Source: Cudoniella acicularis
Taxonomy: Eukaryota > Ascomycota > Leotiomycetes > Helotiales > Helotiaceae
NCBI GenBank assembly: GCA_013054445.1
Contig: JAAMPI010000036.1
Coordinates: forward strand, 23,896 to 87,895
Length of the DNA stretch: 64,000 nucleotides
Direction: 5' to 3'
In this document: positions 42,507-53,392 of the stretch, piece after piece
How positions within the stretch are numbered: position 1 is the first letter of the stretch
Layout of the letters: every line of letters begins with the position of its first letter
Program-made: the position numbers and the translations under genes
The notes under the pieces: generated by a model
Seen by the model: only the letters and a program-made list of their open reading frames with translations
Told to the model about the DNA's origin: nothing
Database searches by the model: none

Positions 42507-44065
42507 ATGTCCGATGGAAGATTTTCACCTGCGTCGCTGCAGCCTTTGTTGATTCATTTCCTGCGGCCAGAACCTGTCCTGAATCTTCTTCGCTGTCTCG
42601 GTCACTTTCCCCCGGTCTGCGCGAAGATTGCGCATCTGCTGCAGGGTCCTGCGAAACATTTATAGAAGACCAAATCTCGAAAGATCTCACTCCGTTTCAC
42701 GATTTGGAACTTGCAGCAACAGGTCCCAACTCTCGATCTCGTTTTGAACAAATCAAAATCTACTTGCTGCCGTCTTTCATTCAACCATACTATACGGGAG
42801 AATCCGCGATTCGTCGCAAACCATCTCCTACTGCATACTTGAACGGCATTCGAGGTTACGCTTCCTTCGCCGTCTTTATTCAACATTATTCCAACGAATA
42901 CTACCGCGGCGAACACACGTTTGGTTACCATTCTCGACCAGAAGATGTGCATCTTATCCAATTACCATTTATTCGATTGTGCTTTTCGGGGGGGTTCATG
43001 GTCACCATTTTCTTCCTTCTCTCGGGGTACGTGCTAGCATATAAACCGCTTCAACTCGCTCGAAAAAATGATGCGATCGGCTTGCACAATAACATTGCGT
43101 CTTCTATTTTCCGACGAGGGCCCAGGTTATTCTTGCCCCTCATTCCACCCATGTTTATCGCCTCGACATGCATTTATCTGGGTTGGTATGGAAAAAGTCA
43201 ATTCCCATTGGAACGATGGATTGTCGAGACAACCCACACATCATATTTTGGACAGCTCGGAGAAACGTTAGATAACTTTTGGAGGGTAATTAGTCCACTT
43301 GACGGGGACTGGTTCTACCCAGTTGAGGATCCTCCATTTTGGACACTGCCCTTGGAATTTCGCGGATCACTGCTCATTCACGTCCTCGTTCTCGGGTTAT
43401 CGAAGGTCAAAACGATCATAAGAATGACAATCGTCTCGTTATTCGCGATTTATTCTATGCAAAAGACCCGCTGGGACTTTTTCCTCTTTGCGAGTGGAAT
43501 GATATTAGCAGAATTACGACTAATTCGTAATGCGCATCCATCACTTCTAGAGAATTGGATACAGGATCCTATCCTCTTCAAACAAGCCAAGCTTGTCAAG
43601 CAAACGTTCTGGATCGTGTCCTTTATTGCAAGCCTCTACCTTGGGAGCTGGCCTTCCAAGGCCATCTGGACTTACGGATACCAAACCATCGCCTCGTGGA
43701 CTCCGGCTCAATACCCTGACGGATTAATGATGGAGCTTTTTTGGGAATCCATCGCAGCAGTCATGTTGCTAACATCTCTGGAAAACTTTGAGCCGTTGCA
43801 GAAAATATTTTCATCACGACTCGCTCTGTATTTGGGAGACATATCATTCTCTTTGTACGTTTTGCATTGGCTAGTAACTCTTACCCTTGCACGACACTTG
43901 ACACCTTGGATTATAGGGACCAGTGGCAGTCACCTCTTTGGGTTTGTGGCAGGCGGGCTTTTGATCACTCCTGTTCTGATATGGCTTTCGGACATTCAGT
44001 GGAGGTTGGTTGATGAGAACTCGGTGAAGCTTGCAAGGTGGCTCGCAGTCAAATGTCAGCGGTAA
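42507..44065 (+). CDS. Acyltransferase-3 family membrane protein, copy B (504 aa, 2 exons)
   Basis: The main open frame has no ATG upstream of its conserved start, so a two-exon model is needed: 42507-42600 and 42645-44065, removing a 44-nt GTCACT...CTGCAG intron, in frame (1515 nt). The result has nearly the length of copy A. Conserved blocks: YLNGIRGYASFAVFIQHY, SGGFMVTIFFLLSGYVLAYK, RRGPRLFLPLIPP, PLEFRGSLLIHVLVLG and SDIQWRLVDENSVKLARWLA. The intron is short and its donor weak, so the N-terminus is the uncertain part. Function as for copy A: membrane O-acylation of an unknown acceptor. Confidence 0.8.
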
Positions 44066-44540
44066 ATGATTAGGGATTTATGTTAATTGTTAATTCAGGG
44101 CATTGAAAACGTTGTATATAAGCGAAGTGTGGTGTAAATAATGTACTAAGTAATCGTGTTTTGAATATAAATTTAGGCGCTGCTTCTTTGGCTGCAAAAC
44201 AAAGGCTTAACACGATGTTTATCCCTTAAAGTGCTGTGGGCGACGGCGAGGTTAGAAAAAGTCGCTACGGGTAGAGATAACCATATATAAGAAGAATAGA
44301 GGATTTGAGAAAAATAATGTACTGTTTTTCAGTAATTGATGAGTAACATTTCGGCCGCTATGCAACACCAATGAGGAGCATAGTTTGGTTCCTATCTTTT
44401 CTCAAAGAACTGTTCTAATCAATTTGAAAGGTGGCCCGATTTTCAAAGACATTACCAGTGGTTTAATGATCTATTCATTTAATACCAAATTAGAATTGAG
44501 AGGCTAAAAAAAGACCAAAGGTCTTATGCTTCTCAAAGAG
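44066..44540. other. Intergenic left of the decayed cassette
   Basis: Nothing recognised; the cassette boundary is not sharply defined. Confidence 0.4.
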
Positions 44541-44569
44541 AAGATCAGGAATTCCTAACAGGAAATATG

Positions 44570-44667
44570 CCTAAAAGACAATTCAAACTCCTAAGAGTAA
44601 ACCTAAAAGGCATTTCAAACTCCTAAAAGAAGTAAACCTAAAAGATTTTGAAAATTCCCAAAGGGAA
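44570..44667 (-). repeat. Left CTTTTAGG array and TTCCC-GGGAA motif
   Basis: On the plus strand CCTAAAAG-type words occur near 44570, 44602, 44622 and 44637, with a variant near 44590. The imperfect palindrome TTCCCAAAGGGAA follows at 44655-44667. Confidence 0.65.
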
Positions 44668-44788
44668 GCCTCGGACCTGAAAAAAAAAAAAAGATACCTG
44701 TCAACCTTCCAGTCCCTCCACTCCACCCTCACCCTCCTCCCCTCCTCCCTCCTTCTCCTCTTCCTTTTTCTTCCTTTGCTGCCGCTCT

Positions 44789-46474
44789 CTATCTATCCTC
44801 CTCATTGCCTGTAATGGCGCGTATCGTCACTATCTTCTTGCTGTCAGGCCCCCTAGACACGTGTGCGTCTTTGATTGTCCGCACAGGTGGGCCCCAATCA
44901 ACAGCTTTGAGCCCAAATAGCAAAACCAGATTGTCTGCTGCCTGTACCCTAGTCTTGCCTTCAACTGCCTCTCGCACCCTTTCCAACATGTCATTTTGGC
45001 CTGCCTGGTATCGCTCCATGTTGCCAACCTATTGCTTGTTGAAACCGGTGTCACCCAACTCTGCCCTGGCTTGCTGACTGGGCTTGTTAGGTGTGATTTT
45101 TTAGCTTGAGGTGTTGCCTGTGGTGTTTTGACTTGTTGAATTGTTTGTGGGAGTGGCAGTAGAAGACCCGGAGGCAGGGCTTTCAGTGGCTTGGCCTGGT
45201 GCAGTGTCGCTTGTAGGAGGATTGCTTATTGAAGGTGGAGCTGTAATGGCACCCGTGGAGGGTCCAGTACTTGTTTGAGACCTGTTAGAGTTTTGCTGGA
45301 GAGGCGGAGGAAGAGTACACTAACCCTAGTTAGCCCACATGCTCTTTCTAACCCCTTCGTCTCTATCTTTTCCCCATCTCATCATAGAGGGAATTTTGCG
45401 GCACCGGAGGGAGGGGGGGGGAGAGGGGGTATTAATCTGATTGAGATTCAGTGGTCTAGTACCTCGAACCTCCGGAGGGTAAAAAGCCTGTGGGTTGTTG
45501 TCGTAAAATTCGTGGATATAGGGAATAATGCCTCCCTCATCCGTAGCCTGTACCCACAACCGGAGGCCTTAGTCTAATGCCTCCTTAGCCTTTTTCGTTG
45601 ATTGGTATGGAGGTAGCTTTCGATACTCAGTCCAGATAGACAAAAGCTTGTGATGTGGTGGAAGCCTATTCCAATCGGCCGGTTTGGCGAATCTGACCAT
45701 AATTCCTGGGAAGTGCCTGTTGAACGTTTTGAGGTACTCATTTTGGTTGCCGGCAAAGCGGACATATGCGTCAGGCCTGTATGTGCTCAGGGCACCTAAG
45801 ATAAGGCCAACATTGTTGAGGCCTGGTTGAGGATAATGACCTATCCACTCGACAAGGGGTTGCCCGGGGTTCAGCTTAAACGGTGCCGGTGCACCATAGG
45901 CCGATTTGTTGAACTCGTGCTTGACAATTTGAGTTTGGGCCTGTGGTTGAGTGGTTTGTTGTGGGGGTTGCACAGCAGTGTTTGCATATGTGCTCGTGCT
46001 TGTTGTGTTCACAGTGGTGGTGCCTGTGCCCGGAGGTGGAACTCGCGTAGGAGGGTTTGTTGGTTGGTTTCCAGGACTGGGAACCGTTGTATTTGTTATG
46101 TTGTCTTGCACCTGTCTGACGAGAACATTTCTCATCCCGCCAATCTCGGCCTTGACTTCCTTGCCCCCTATGTAATTGATCAGCTATGTGACCATAGAAA
46201 ATGAAATTTACTTACAGTATTGCTCAATTAGCCACTCATCTATTGTCCATTGCTTGTAGGGTTCGGTGAGGGAGCTGGTTTTAGGATCTCCCACCATGAA
46301 GACTTCAATTGCTTTTATCTTTTGGATTAGGCGTGTAGGCGCGATGATTGTGCCCACAGTGCCTGCGCCTGTTTCGGATGTCTGTGTGCGTGGATGCGTC
46401 TTTGCATACCTAAAGATTGCTGCCTGCCTCGATGTGTAGGTCTCTTGACCAAAGGTGTACGTAATCTCGGCCAT
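44789..46474 (-). pseudogene. Leftward cassette gene with three in-frame stops
   Basis: ATG at 46474 opens MAEITYTFGQETYTSRQAAI. A GTAAGT intron after IEQY can be spliced to an ATAG acceptor (about 46210 to 46165) to rejoin the frame that continues through the Pro/Thr-rich region and VEWIGHYPQPGLNNVGLILG to KEALD, stop, GLRLWVQATDEGG. The same frame holds stops at 45569-45571 (TAA), 45101-45103 (TAA) and 45029-45031 (TAG), each followed by plausible coding sequence such as VGNMERYQAGQND and RVQAADNLVLLFGLKAVDWG. All three fit CAA/CAG-to-TAA/TAG. A further intron near 45320-45470 is needed. No known family; the pairing with a zinc-knuckle gene suggests a mobile-element protein. Confidence 0.6.
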
Positions 46475-46728
46475 TGCGTGGTGGTGATGATGTTGATGTT
46501 GAAAGAAGATCGATTATCTCGCGAGAAGGAATTTGTTGTTGTTTCGCCGCACGAGACGCGACTGGCGCGCTAAGGGCAGAACCCTAACTCACAGTTAAAG
46601 GTGAATAGCGCACAAGCGAGACTGCGTGGTAAGGCTGCTTTTCTGCATCCGCGCTCTCTTCCTCCTTTCCACTACAACATTGAATCATCCATCTCCAACC
46701 ACATCACTTCACTTCACTCGATATTTAA
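46475..46728. promoter_or_regulatory. Divergent promoter of the cassette
   Basis: 254 bp between the opposite ATGs, with a CT-rich tract near 46660 and AATATC/ATATTTAAAT close to the rightward start. Confidence 0.35.
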
Positions 46729-47769
46729 ATGTCGAATAATCCACCAAAGGCAATGACAGGCAACAGAGGCAACCAGGCTTCTTACACATGTATGCATACC
46801 AGACTCATTCTACAATGGTAATTTCTGACATGACTCCTCATAACCACAGGCACAAATGCAACCCAACAATGGCTGAACACGTTCCCTGAGAATGGACCAG
46901 CTCCCAAGCTAACTCCAACCGATGAGAGAAAGGCAATAGGCTGTGGCAATTGTAGAAACCAGAGCCACTTGGCAAGAATCTGTGTCAGGCCAGGCCCTTC
47001 AGGCTACATTGAGTGCTGCGGCATATGCGATGGCAATGGCCATTGCATCGATGAATGTGACAGGCTTGAAGGCGTAGGCAGACCAAAGGTGCTCGCAAAT
47101 ATGATCAACATGATGGTCAAAAACAGGAATGGCTTGCCTCCATTTCAAACGAGATATATCCGCTGGGAGGATTTACCTGGCGCCACCCAATGCATGAACC
47201 ACCCACTCACTCCACAACAAGCAATACATGAAGAGCAACAAGGTCGATGGAACAATCACGACTATGCATCTTGGATCACAGTACGAGATCCTACAAGCAG
47301 AAAAACCATTCTCCGACAGGCTTTTGGCGGAAACATGTTGACACCGGCCCAACAACATATTTTGAGAGGACATGCATCTCTAGCACCTTCACAAGCATTC
47401 TTCTCACCACCCTCTTCAAGCTTCACATTTCGACAGGCCCTACCTGGATCTTCACCAGGCGGGGACCTTGCATACCTACAGGAAGAACTTCGCATTGCTC
47501 GACAGGAAATTCAAACCCTCCGGGATGAAAACAAGCGATTAAAGTACCAGAAGGACTTGCTGCAACAACAAGCCCTATATGCATTTCAACAGGCCTTCAG
47601 AGTAGCCTCGGGAGGTTTACCAGGCACTATGGATCCTGACATGCTTCGCTATGCTGGGATGCCAGCGCTTCGCCCACAAGACTCTCCGCCCGAGAGTGAG
47701 GAATTGGAAGGACAGGCAAAGGCATGCAAGCTACACGCCCAAGATACTGCTGGGCTAACTAGCAGGTAA
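46729..47769 (+). CDS. Double CCHC zinc-knuckle protein with coiled coil (326 aa or longer)
   Basis: Exons 46729-46789 and 46850-47769 (GTATGC donor, AACCACAG acceptor; 981 nt). Two consecutive zinc knuckles of exact C-x2-C-x4-H-x4-C spacing occur at Cys52/55, His60, Cys65 and at Cys77/80, His85, Cys90. A Pro/Gln/Ser-rich region follows, then a coiled coil near residues 230-275 (LQEELRIARQEIQTLRDENK). Tandem knuckles bind single-stranded nucleic acid in retroviral-type Gag and in RNA-processing proteins. An intron donor (AG/GTAATA) sits at the stop, so the gene probably once continued into 47820-48555, which is frameshifted. It pairs with the divergent decayed gene. Confidence 0.65.
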
Positions 47770-47819
47770 TAGTATCATGGAAGCTAAGTTCTGGCTGAGT
47801 AAACTTTGTTAGGCTTAAA

Positions 47820-48555
47820 CAATGAGAGAATTGATTTGGACAAGCCAAACGAAGTCGTAAGTACTGTTAAATCTTCACATCTGGCGTTTACTGAAACTTG
47901 TGTAGACCGAAGAAACAGGCACTGCCTTCCCCGGCCCAGCACATAGACATCTATCACCGGGAACTACCTTCCCCAGCCCGACACATAGACGCTCATCCCT
48001 AGGCACTACCTTTTCAGGTCCATCTCGACAAACTCAGGCACCAAACACTACACTCTCAGGCCCAACCAAAGATCATGAACAGGCAAAAACTTCGTTCAGC
48101 GGCCGGAATGACTCGGCGGAACTTCATTCCCTGACCCCACGCGGAATCCTTCACAGGCAGAACCCCTTTTTAATAGGCGTAGCGCGCGTGATGTGTGTGC
48201 GGAGATTGAGTTCAGTGCCCCACGGGGTTACCGTCGTTCACAATTACAGGCTCAATCACCGGGGACTGAGTTTGCCGGTCCCTCATCACAATACATACCA
48301 AATAGGCCTTCTTCTCCTAACGAAACAGAATTCGCCGGGCCAAGTAACCGGGACGCGATACTGATGCCTCCGCCACCAACTCCTTTGGCATCAAGACAGG
48401 CCACACCCTCAACGCGCCAAGAACCTTCCGAATTTCTGTATGGGATAGAGGCAATTCTCGCGCGGGGCTTGCTGGGGGTACAGGTCAAAACAAGCGATAA
48501 GCATAAATTCTTTTCTGGCGTGGATCGGCTGTCTCAATCTTCATTCTACCTTTGA
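47820..48555 (+). pseudogene. Repeat-encoding 3' exons of the zinc-knuckle gene, frameshifted
   Basis: A small exon (LNNERIDLDKPNEV, ending at a GTAAGT) splices in phase to 47906, where repeats such as GTAFPGPAHRHLSPGTTF run in one frame. Near 48105 they change to another frame (GGTSFPDPTRNPSQ), which ends at 48555 with SPGTEFAGPSSQ and ETEFAGPSN. The shared motif GTxFxGPS in both frames shows a frameshift or a lost splice. The join back to the exon ending at 47766 is also out of frame. Confidence 0.5.
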
Positions 48556-48688
48556 GGAGTTATATCTTTTAGGTAGGAAATGTTACCTTTAGGAATTTCT
48601 ACTTTTTAGGTAGTCCTTTTAGGGATTGTTATTTTTTAGGTAGCCCTTTAGGAAATGATACCTTTTAGGTATTTATTCCCTTTGGGAA
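48541..48688 (+). repeat. Right CTTTTAGG array and TTCCC-GGGAA motif
   Basis: About seven CTTTTAGG/CCTTTAGG/TTTTTAGG words at 14-20 nt spacing end in TTCCCTTTGGGAA at 48676-48688. The words share the left array's orientation relative to each gene. Confidence 0.65.
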
Positions 48689-51600
48689 TTCACCTCTCCT
48701 TGAGATGTTAATTCGCGACCTCCTTGAGGCGATAAAGATTGAAGACATGCTGATCCCAACTCTTGTACAATGTATGTGGTCAATGAGAAACCTGTTACAA
48801 AAATGCTTTAAACACTATTATCGTGATGTCGTATGTCGTTAAATGAAGGTTTGACGCCAAGAGATGCGGCTGATATGATGTTCCACCTTTTCCTGACGGC
48901 TTCTAGCACCCGGCTCCTCGGCTATGCCATGCATGATTAACCTTGTTGATTTCCCGGGTCGAGATTTCGGATTTCTAGTATTGACATAGAAAAAACTACA
49001 GTTAGATAAAGCTATAGGGTGTCTGCCGGTGAATAGTAAAAATCCACTATTCAGGTTTTAATAAATATTACGAAGCTACCCCAATGCGCACCCAGAACTC
49101 AGGGCCTAGATCCTAAAAACGAGAAGTCAGATTCTATGAAAAGTCTACGTCACGTTTTCGCGGTTCCCTTTCCACGCAGCCGGAATTTCAAGTTTCAAAA
49201 TTTATAAACTTTTCAAGAAGTTCACAATCTTAACCCAGCGCGCGCATCAACCACGCATCCCATTTAAAATCCTTATGCATAGACGCTAGAATAATATTAC
49301 CGGTCGGCTTTAAACTAAAGGGCTTTATTTACAGCGGGTCCTTTGTAACAGTAGTTCAAAATATTATCTGTTTTTAATAAGTTAGACGAAAAGAGAAGTA
49401 ATTATTTAATCGAGAAAACGCGAATGAAAGGCGGTTAAGAATTACAGGGTTACTATAAGCTCTGACTAAGGGGTCATGTGTTATTCGCCCTCTTTTCCTT
49501 GAGCTACAGGTTAAAATTCTGTATAACTTCTATATTGTTTTGCGATCGTAAATATTCCCCTGATAGAGTATTATACTTGCTTGGAATTGTATATTCGAAA
49601 CTCTAGAAGACTTACTAAATTTGTCCTTAGTGAATTTGAAATGATATTATGAAGTGTCTTTATAAATAGTGTTAAAGGGCTTAGGAAACTTAATAGAGGG
49701 GCGGAGGATCTATTAATGTATTTGTGTAGAACGTCTTTCGAGAAATGCTTTAGCTTCCTAGTAGAACCGAAATGCTTAGTATATAAATCAAAATACAAAT
49801 TTCAGCTACAGAAGTCGAGTAAGATCTAAGTTATATTTCTATAAAGATATATATCTTTACTAAAATACTTAAACACTATTCTAGTAAAACCAAATGAGCT
49901 CCTATCTATACATAGACACCTTTTACTTAAAGATTTTACTATTAGTAGATTTTCTTCTACCATAGATATACAGCTCGTTTAGGAGCCACTAAGAAACTAG
50001 AATTAAAAATCTATTCTACTTTTACTATTAGAAATTATATTTATAATTACTCTGGCCTTTAGATTCCCGAATACTACGAAAACTACTAAACAAGATACGA
50101 ATTAAATCAGAGTGCTCGAATACTCTTTTTCAATACCTAGTTTTTAAATTCTATAGCCAACTATTATAGTTTTCTTTTTCCCGTGGGTAATAAATACGCC
50201 CATAGTATTAGTATTACCCTATAAAAGGATTTCTGACATAGGCCGTTGTTCGCTTAAAAGCCCTAGGTCACTCATGTATTTTAAATTTCATATTTATAGA
50301 TGACAATGAGCAATCTGTTGAGTTTTTTTTTTGTTATAAAGTAGTTATGTCGGATTAAGATTTCTTCGAGCAGTTAGTTTTGTTTAAGTTTTGAGAACTT
50401 AGAATAATTGAATTTCAGACTCCTTTTAATTCCCAACTAGAATGGGTTCATGTACACATGAGTAAATGTAATATCCCAGCCTCTGACCATTTAAAAGAGA
50501 AATTTAACACAATAGTCAGCTTCTTCAGTACTGCGAAAACGTCGAAAAGATAGCGGATTCAACTAACTGAATCTCACCTTCAACTTACAGACCTTGGCGA
50601 AGAGAATAACGAATTTGAATACCTGATCTCACCTTTAATACTATTTAGAAGAAATCAACAGAGGGGGTCAATGATTAAATTTCGAGGCCGAATATACAGC
50701 TTCATTCAATTATTATATTTTACTCAGTGAATACTAGCATATGTTTTTGATTCTTCTGTCTAGAAAAATCTCAACGGTTCTTAGTCCTGATATAAGATCT
50801 TTCGAGATGAAGTTGTAGAACTGATTGAAGAAGAAGAAGAATAGGAAGAATAAGGAGATAGTAAGGTCTAAAGAGGAGGGCATTTTAAATACAGGAAGAA
50901 ACGAGCTTTGAAGTTAGAGCTAGTGAAGATATAAATCGTGCATATAGCGCAATGTAACATTGATATTGAAGCACAGTTCCACCTAAACTTTTTTAGAAAA
51001 CATTAGATTATACTTCTTGAACATTTATTAATCAAGAAAATCATAATCTAAGGTTTAATGAATATATTATTAAAGCAAAGTCCAAACATCAGCTTTAGAA
51101 TTACCTTTCGTGACACAATAATGTCTTTTTATTAGACGGGTCATGTTTTAGATTACGAAGTAATACTCGTTTCTAGGCAATTGACTAAGCTGAAGTGTAA
51201 GAAGATTATTTATTTTAATATAATATTCACAGAAGAGTTTCACGGATGAGCAGGTTTCCAATTAAAGAGACCTAGTCATGGGATTACAAAATATATTGTT
51301 GGCTTGTAGCCGTTAAGTAACAAGTCATAGCTATGTTTGTATTGTCGCATTTGTTGCAAAGCAACGCCGAGACTTAATAATTTTGTCATCTGTATTCTAG
51401 GGTAGGTTTATATATTGTAGGACTAAAATATTTATAGATATAGAGATATTTAAAAATCAATAGCCTAACTAATCTTTTCATCTCACAATTTATGAGTCAC
51501 TCCCCTCGTGTACAGGTGCCAGCCATTTTTGTACTCACGAGGTAGGCATAAAAAATGCTAAACATCACGTGGTTACTTCCCCTCTTTTGGTCACCCCATC

Positions 51601-51716
51601 TTGGCTCTTCCGGACATACCGGTAATCGCCATCGGTCTTAGCAGAGGCCCGGATGACTACTTCATTCCGAAAGCTCGCCAATTTAACACAAACAACTATC
51701 CGTACAGATTGTAACC
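48689..51716. other. AT-rich gene desert, 3 kb
   Basis: No ORF with a motif. It is rich in TATA/TTAA/ATTTA words with stop codons in all frames. It probably holds decayed repeats, but no element was recognised. The last 200 bp return to normal composition before the amidohydrolase. Confidence 0.5.
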
Positions 51717-52679
51717 ATGGGATCACTAATTACGCTCGAAGAACATTACATATCAGCGAAGGTCCAAAGTGCCGATCAACAAGACCGATATGCTGCATTT
51801 CCCCAACATCTCATTTCAAAACTAGAAAACCTCGGAGAAGAACGGATTCAAGATCTGGATAAGGGAGACATCGCAATCCAAGTACTTTCTCATGGACCTT
51901 TCGACGCCTCTCCGGCCTTGGCCGCCGAAGCGAACGATGAGCTGGCTCTCGCAATTTCCAAAAATCCCACGAGGCTCGCGGCATTCGCGATCCTGCCGAT
52001 GAAGAACCCGAAAGCAGCAGCCGAGGAGTTATCTCGTTGTGTCAAACAACTTGGATTTGTTGGCGCCCTCGTCGATAATCATCTGAATGGAACGTTCTAT
52101 GACGATGAGAGGTTCTGGCCGGTGTTTGAAACGGCACAGGGGCTTGACGTGCCAATTTATATTCATCCCACCTTCGCATCAGACACTATGATGGAGCATT
52201 ATAAGGGGAATTATGATGATCGTGTTGCGAGCGCTCTGAGCACCTATGGATGGGCTTGGCATACTGAAACAGGTCTCCATTTTCTTCGACTGTTTGCCAG
52301 CGGGCTTTTTGATCGATTCCCAAAGCTCAAGATCATCATTGGACATATGGGAGAGGTGCTTCCATTTCAGCTTGATCGATGCTCGCGCATAACGGCCGGT
52401 TGGGGAAAGAAAGATCGTAATTTGATGGAAGTTTGGAAGAATAACATTTGGATTACCACTAGTGGGATGTTCTCATTGCCACCATTGGCATGTCTCCTTC
52501 AGACAACGACACCTGATCATGTTTTGTATAGTGTGGATTACCCTTTCTCCACAAATGAGACGGGGAAGGAGTTTGTTGAGGAGACCAGGAAGAGTGGATT
52601 ACTGAATGAGGAAGATTTCGAGAAGTTCAAGTATCGGAATGCAGAGAGCTTGTTGAAAATCAAAGCAAGGAAAGGATAA
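51717..52679 (+). CDS. Amidohydrolase-2 family decarboxylase-like enzyme (320 aa)
   Basis: Single exon; MGSLITLEEHYISAKV starts with the EEH metal-binding motif of ACMSD-type proteins. Next come AFAILPMKNPKAAAEEL, GFVGALVDNHLNG, PIYIHPTF (metal His), KIIIGHMGEVLPFQLDR (metal His with the characteristic GHMGE) and LYSVDYPF (catalytic/metal Asp). This set matches fungal 2,3-dihydroxybenzoate and gamma-resorcylate decarboxylases, which decarboxylate hydroxybenzoates without oxygen using a divalent metal. The substrate cannot be told from sequence. Length is typical. Confidence 0.88.
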   Translation: MGSLITLEEHYISAKVQSADQQDRYAAFPQHLISKLENLGEERIQDLDKGDIAIQVLSHGPFDASPALAAEANDELALAISKNPTRLAAFAILPMKNPKAAAEELSRCVKQLGFVGALVDNHLNGTFYDDERFWPVFETAQGLDVPIYIHPTFASDTMMEHYKGNYDDRVASALSTYGWAWHTETGLHFLRLFASGLFDRFPKLKIIIGHMGEVLPFQLDRCSRITAGWGKKDRNLMEVWKNNIWITTSGMFSLPPLACLLQTTTPDHVLYSVDYPFSTNETGKEFVEETRKSGLLNEEDFEKFKYRNAESLLKIKARKG

Positions 52680-53392
52680 AAGGATCCTGACCTTCCTTCA
52701 GGATAAAATATAGATTTTTGTTTCAAATATTTCGTAATAATTATGATCTCTTAGCCCTTTACCCGAAACGCAATCTCTTCAATCTCACAATTGGAATTTT
52801 TCTTGTCAACCTGTACTTCATTTGAAAAGTGAATCCCGGTGGAGAATTGCCTGGGAGGGGAAGATGGTCTTGACGAACAATCAACCCCTCTAAAAAAAAC
52901 TCACAACGTCAAGCGAAGTAGCTTTAACAAAGCTCTCCTCTTAAGACGCCGAAAGTACCTTCTCACCTTTGGGTTACAACATTCTAACACTTCGATATAT
53001 TTTCAGGATGGGATTATAAGACACTCTATGCCTGGGTAATCAAGCTTCACGGGCTGAAGAGATTTTCAAAAGCCTTTTATATCGAGATTCTTGCAACAAA
53101 ATCACCTCCCGAGACCCCTTCATCTCAACTTCTAAACCCCCTCCTCTCTCGGCACGACCCCGCTTTCTTACCTGAACTCCAATTCACTCAGAACAGAATT
53201 CAATTTGAACCTTCTTATTAGATCACGCAATTTGTGCTCCTTAGAAGTCAAATCTCATCTTTCCCCTCTCAACTTCCTCAGTTCAACAACCACCTCTTAC
53301 CTCTTCTTACCCCACCACCACCACAGCCCATTCTCAACATCAACCCACCAACCTATCAACAACTCACCTCCAAACCAACAAAATCCTTCACG
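52680..53392. other. Intergenic
   Basis: 3' flank of the amidohydrolase and promoter of the BTB gene; a CT/CA-rich leader runs up to 53390. No gene supported. Confidence 0.5.

Larger units (their letters stand above)
44541..48720. mobile_element. Candidate decayed mobile cassette with two divergent genes and CTTTTAGG arrays at both ends
   Basis: Two genes diverge from about 46475-46728. The leftward one has three in-frame stops and the rightward one encodes two zinc knuckles, as retroelement Gag-like proteins do. Downstream of each gene lies an array of CTTTTAGG-type words (in transcription direction) next to a TTCCCTTTGGGAA motif (44655-44667 and 48676-48688, mutually reverse complementary). 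I found no transposase, reverse transcriptase, clear terminal inverted repeats or target-site duplication, so mobility is inference. It sits beside an AT-rich desert. Confidence 0.4.

Noticed and set aside
45400..45430. G-run as a quadruplex control element
   Set aside because: It lies inside the decayed minus-strand gene or its intron and has no other support.
44541..48720. LTR retrotransposon
   Set aside because: No reverse transcriptase, integrase or long direct terminal repeats; only zinc knuckles resemble Gag.
44520..48720. Perfect terminal inverted repeats
   Set aside because: The TTCCC-GGGAA motif and CTTTTAGG arrays occur in different order at the two ends, so they are not simple TIRs.
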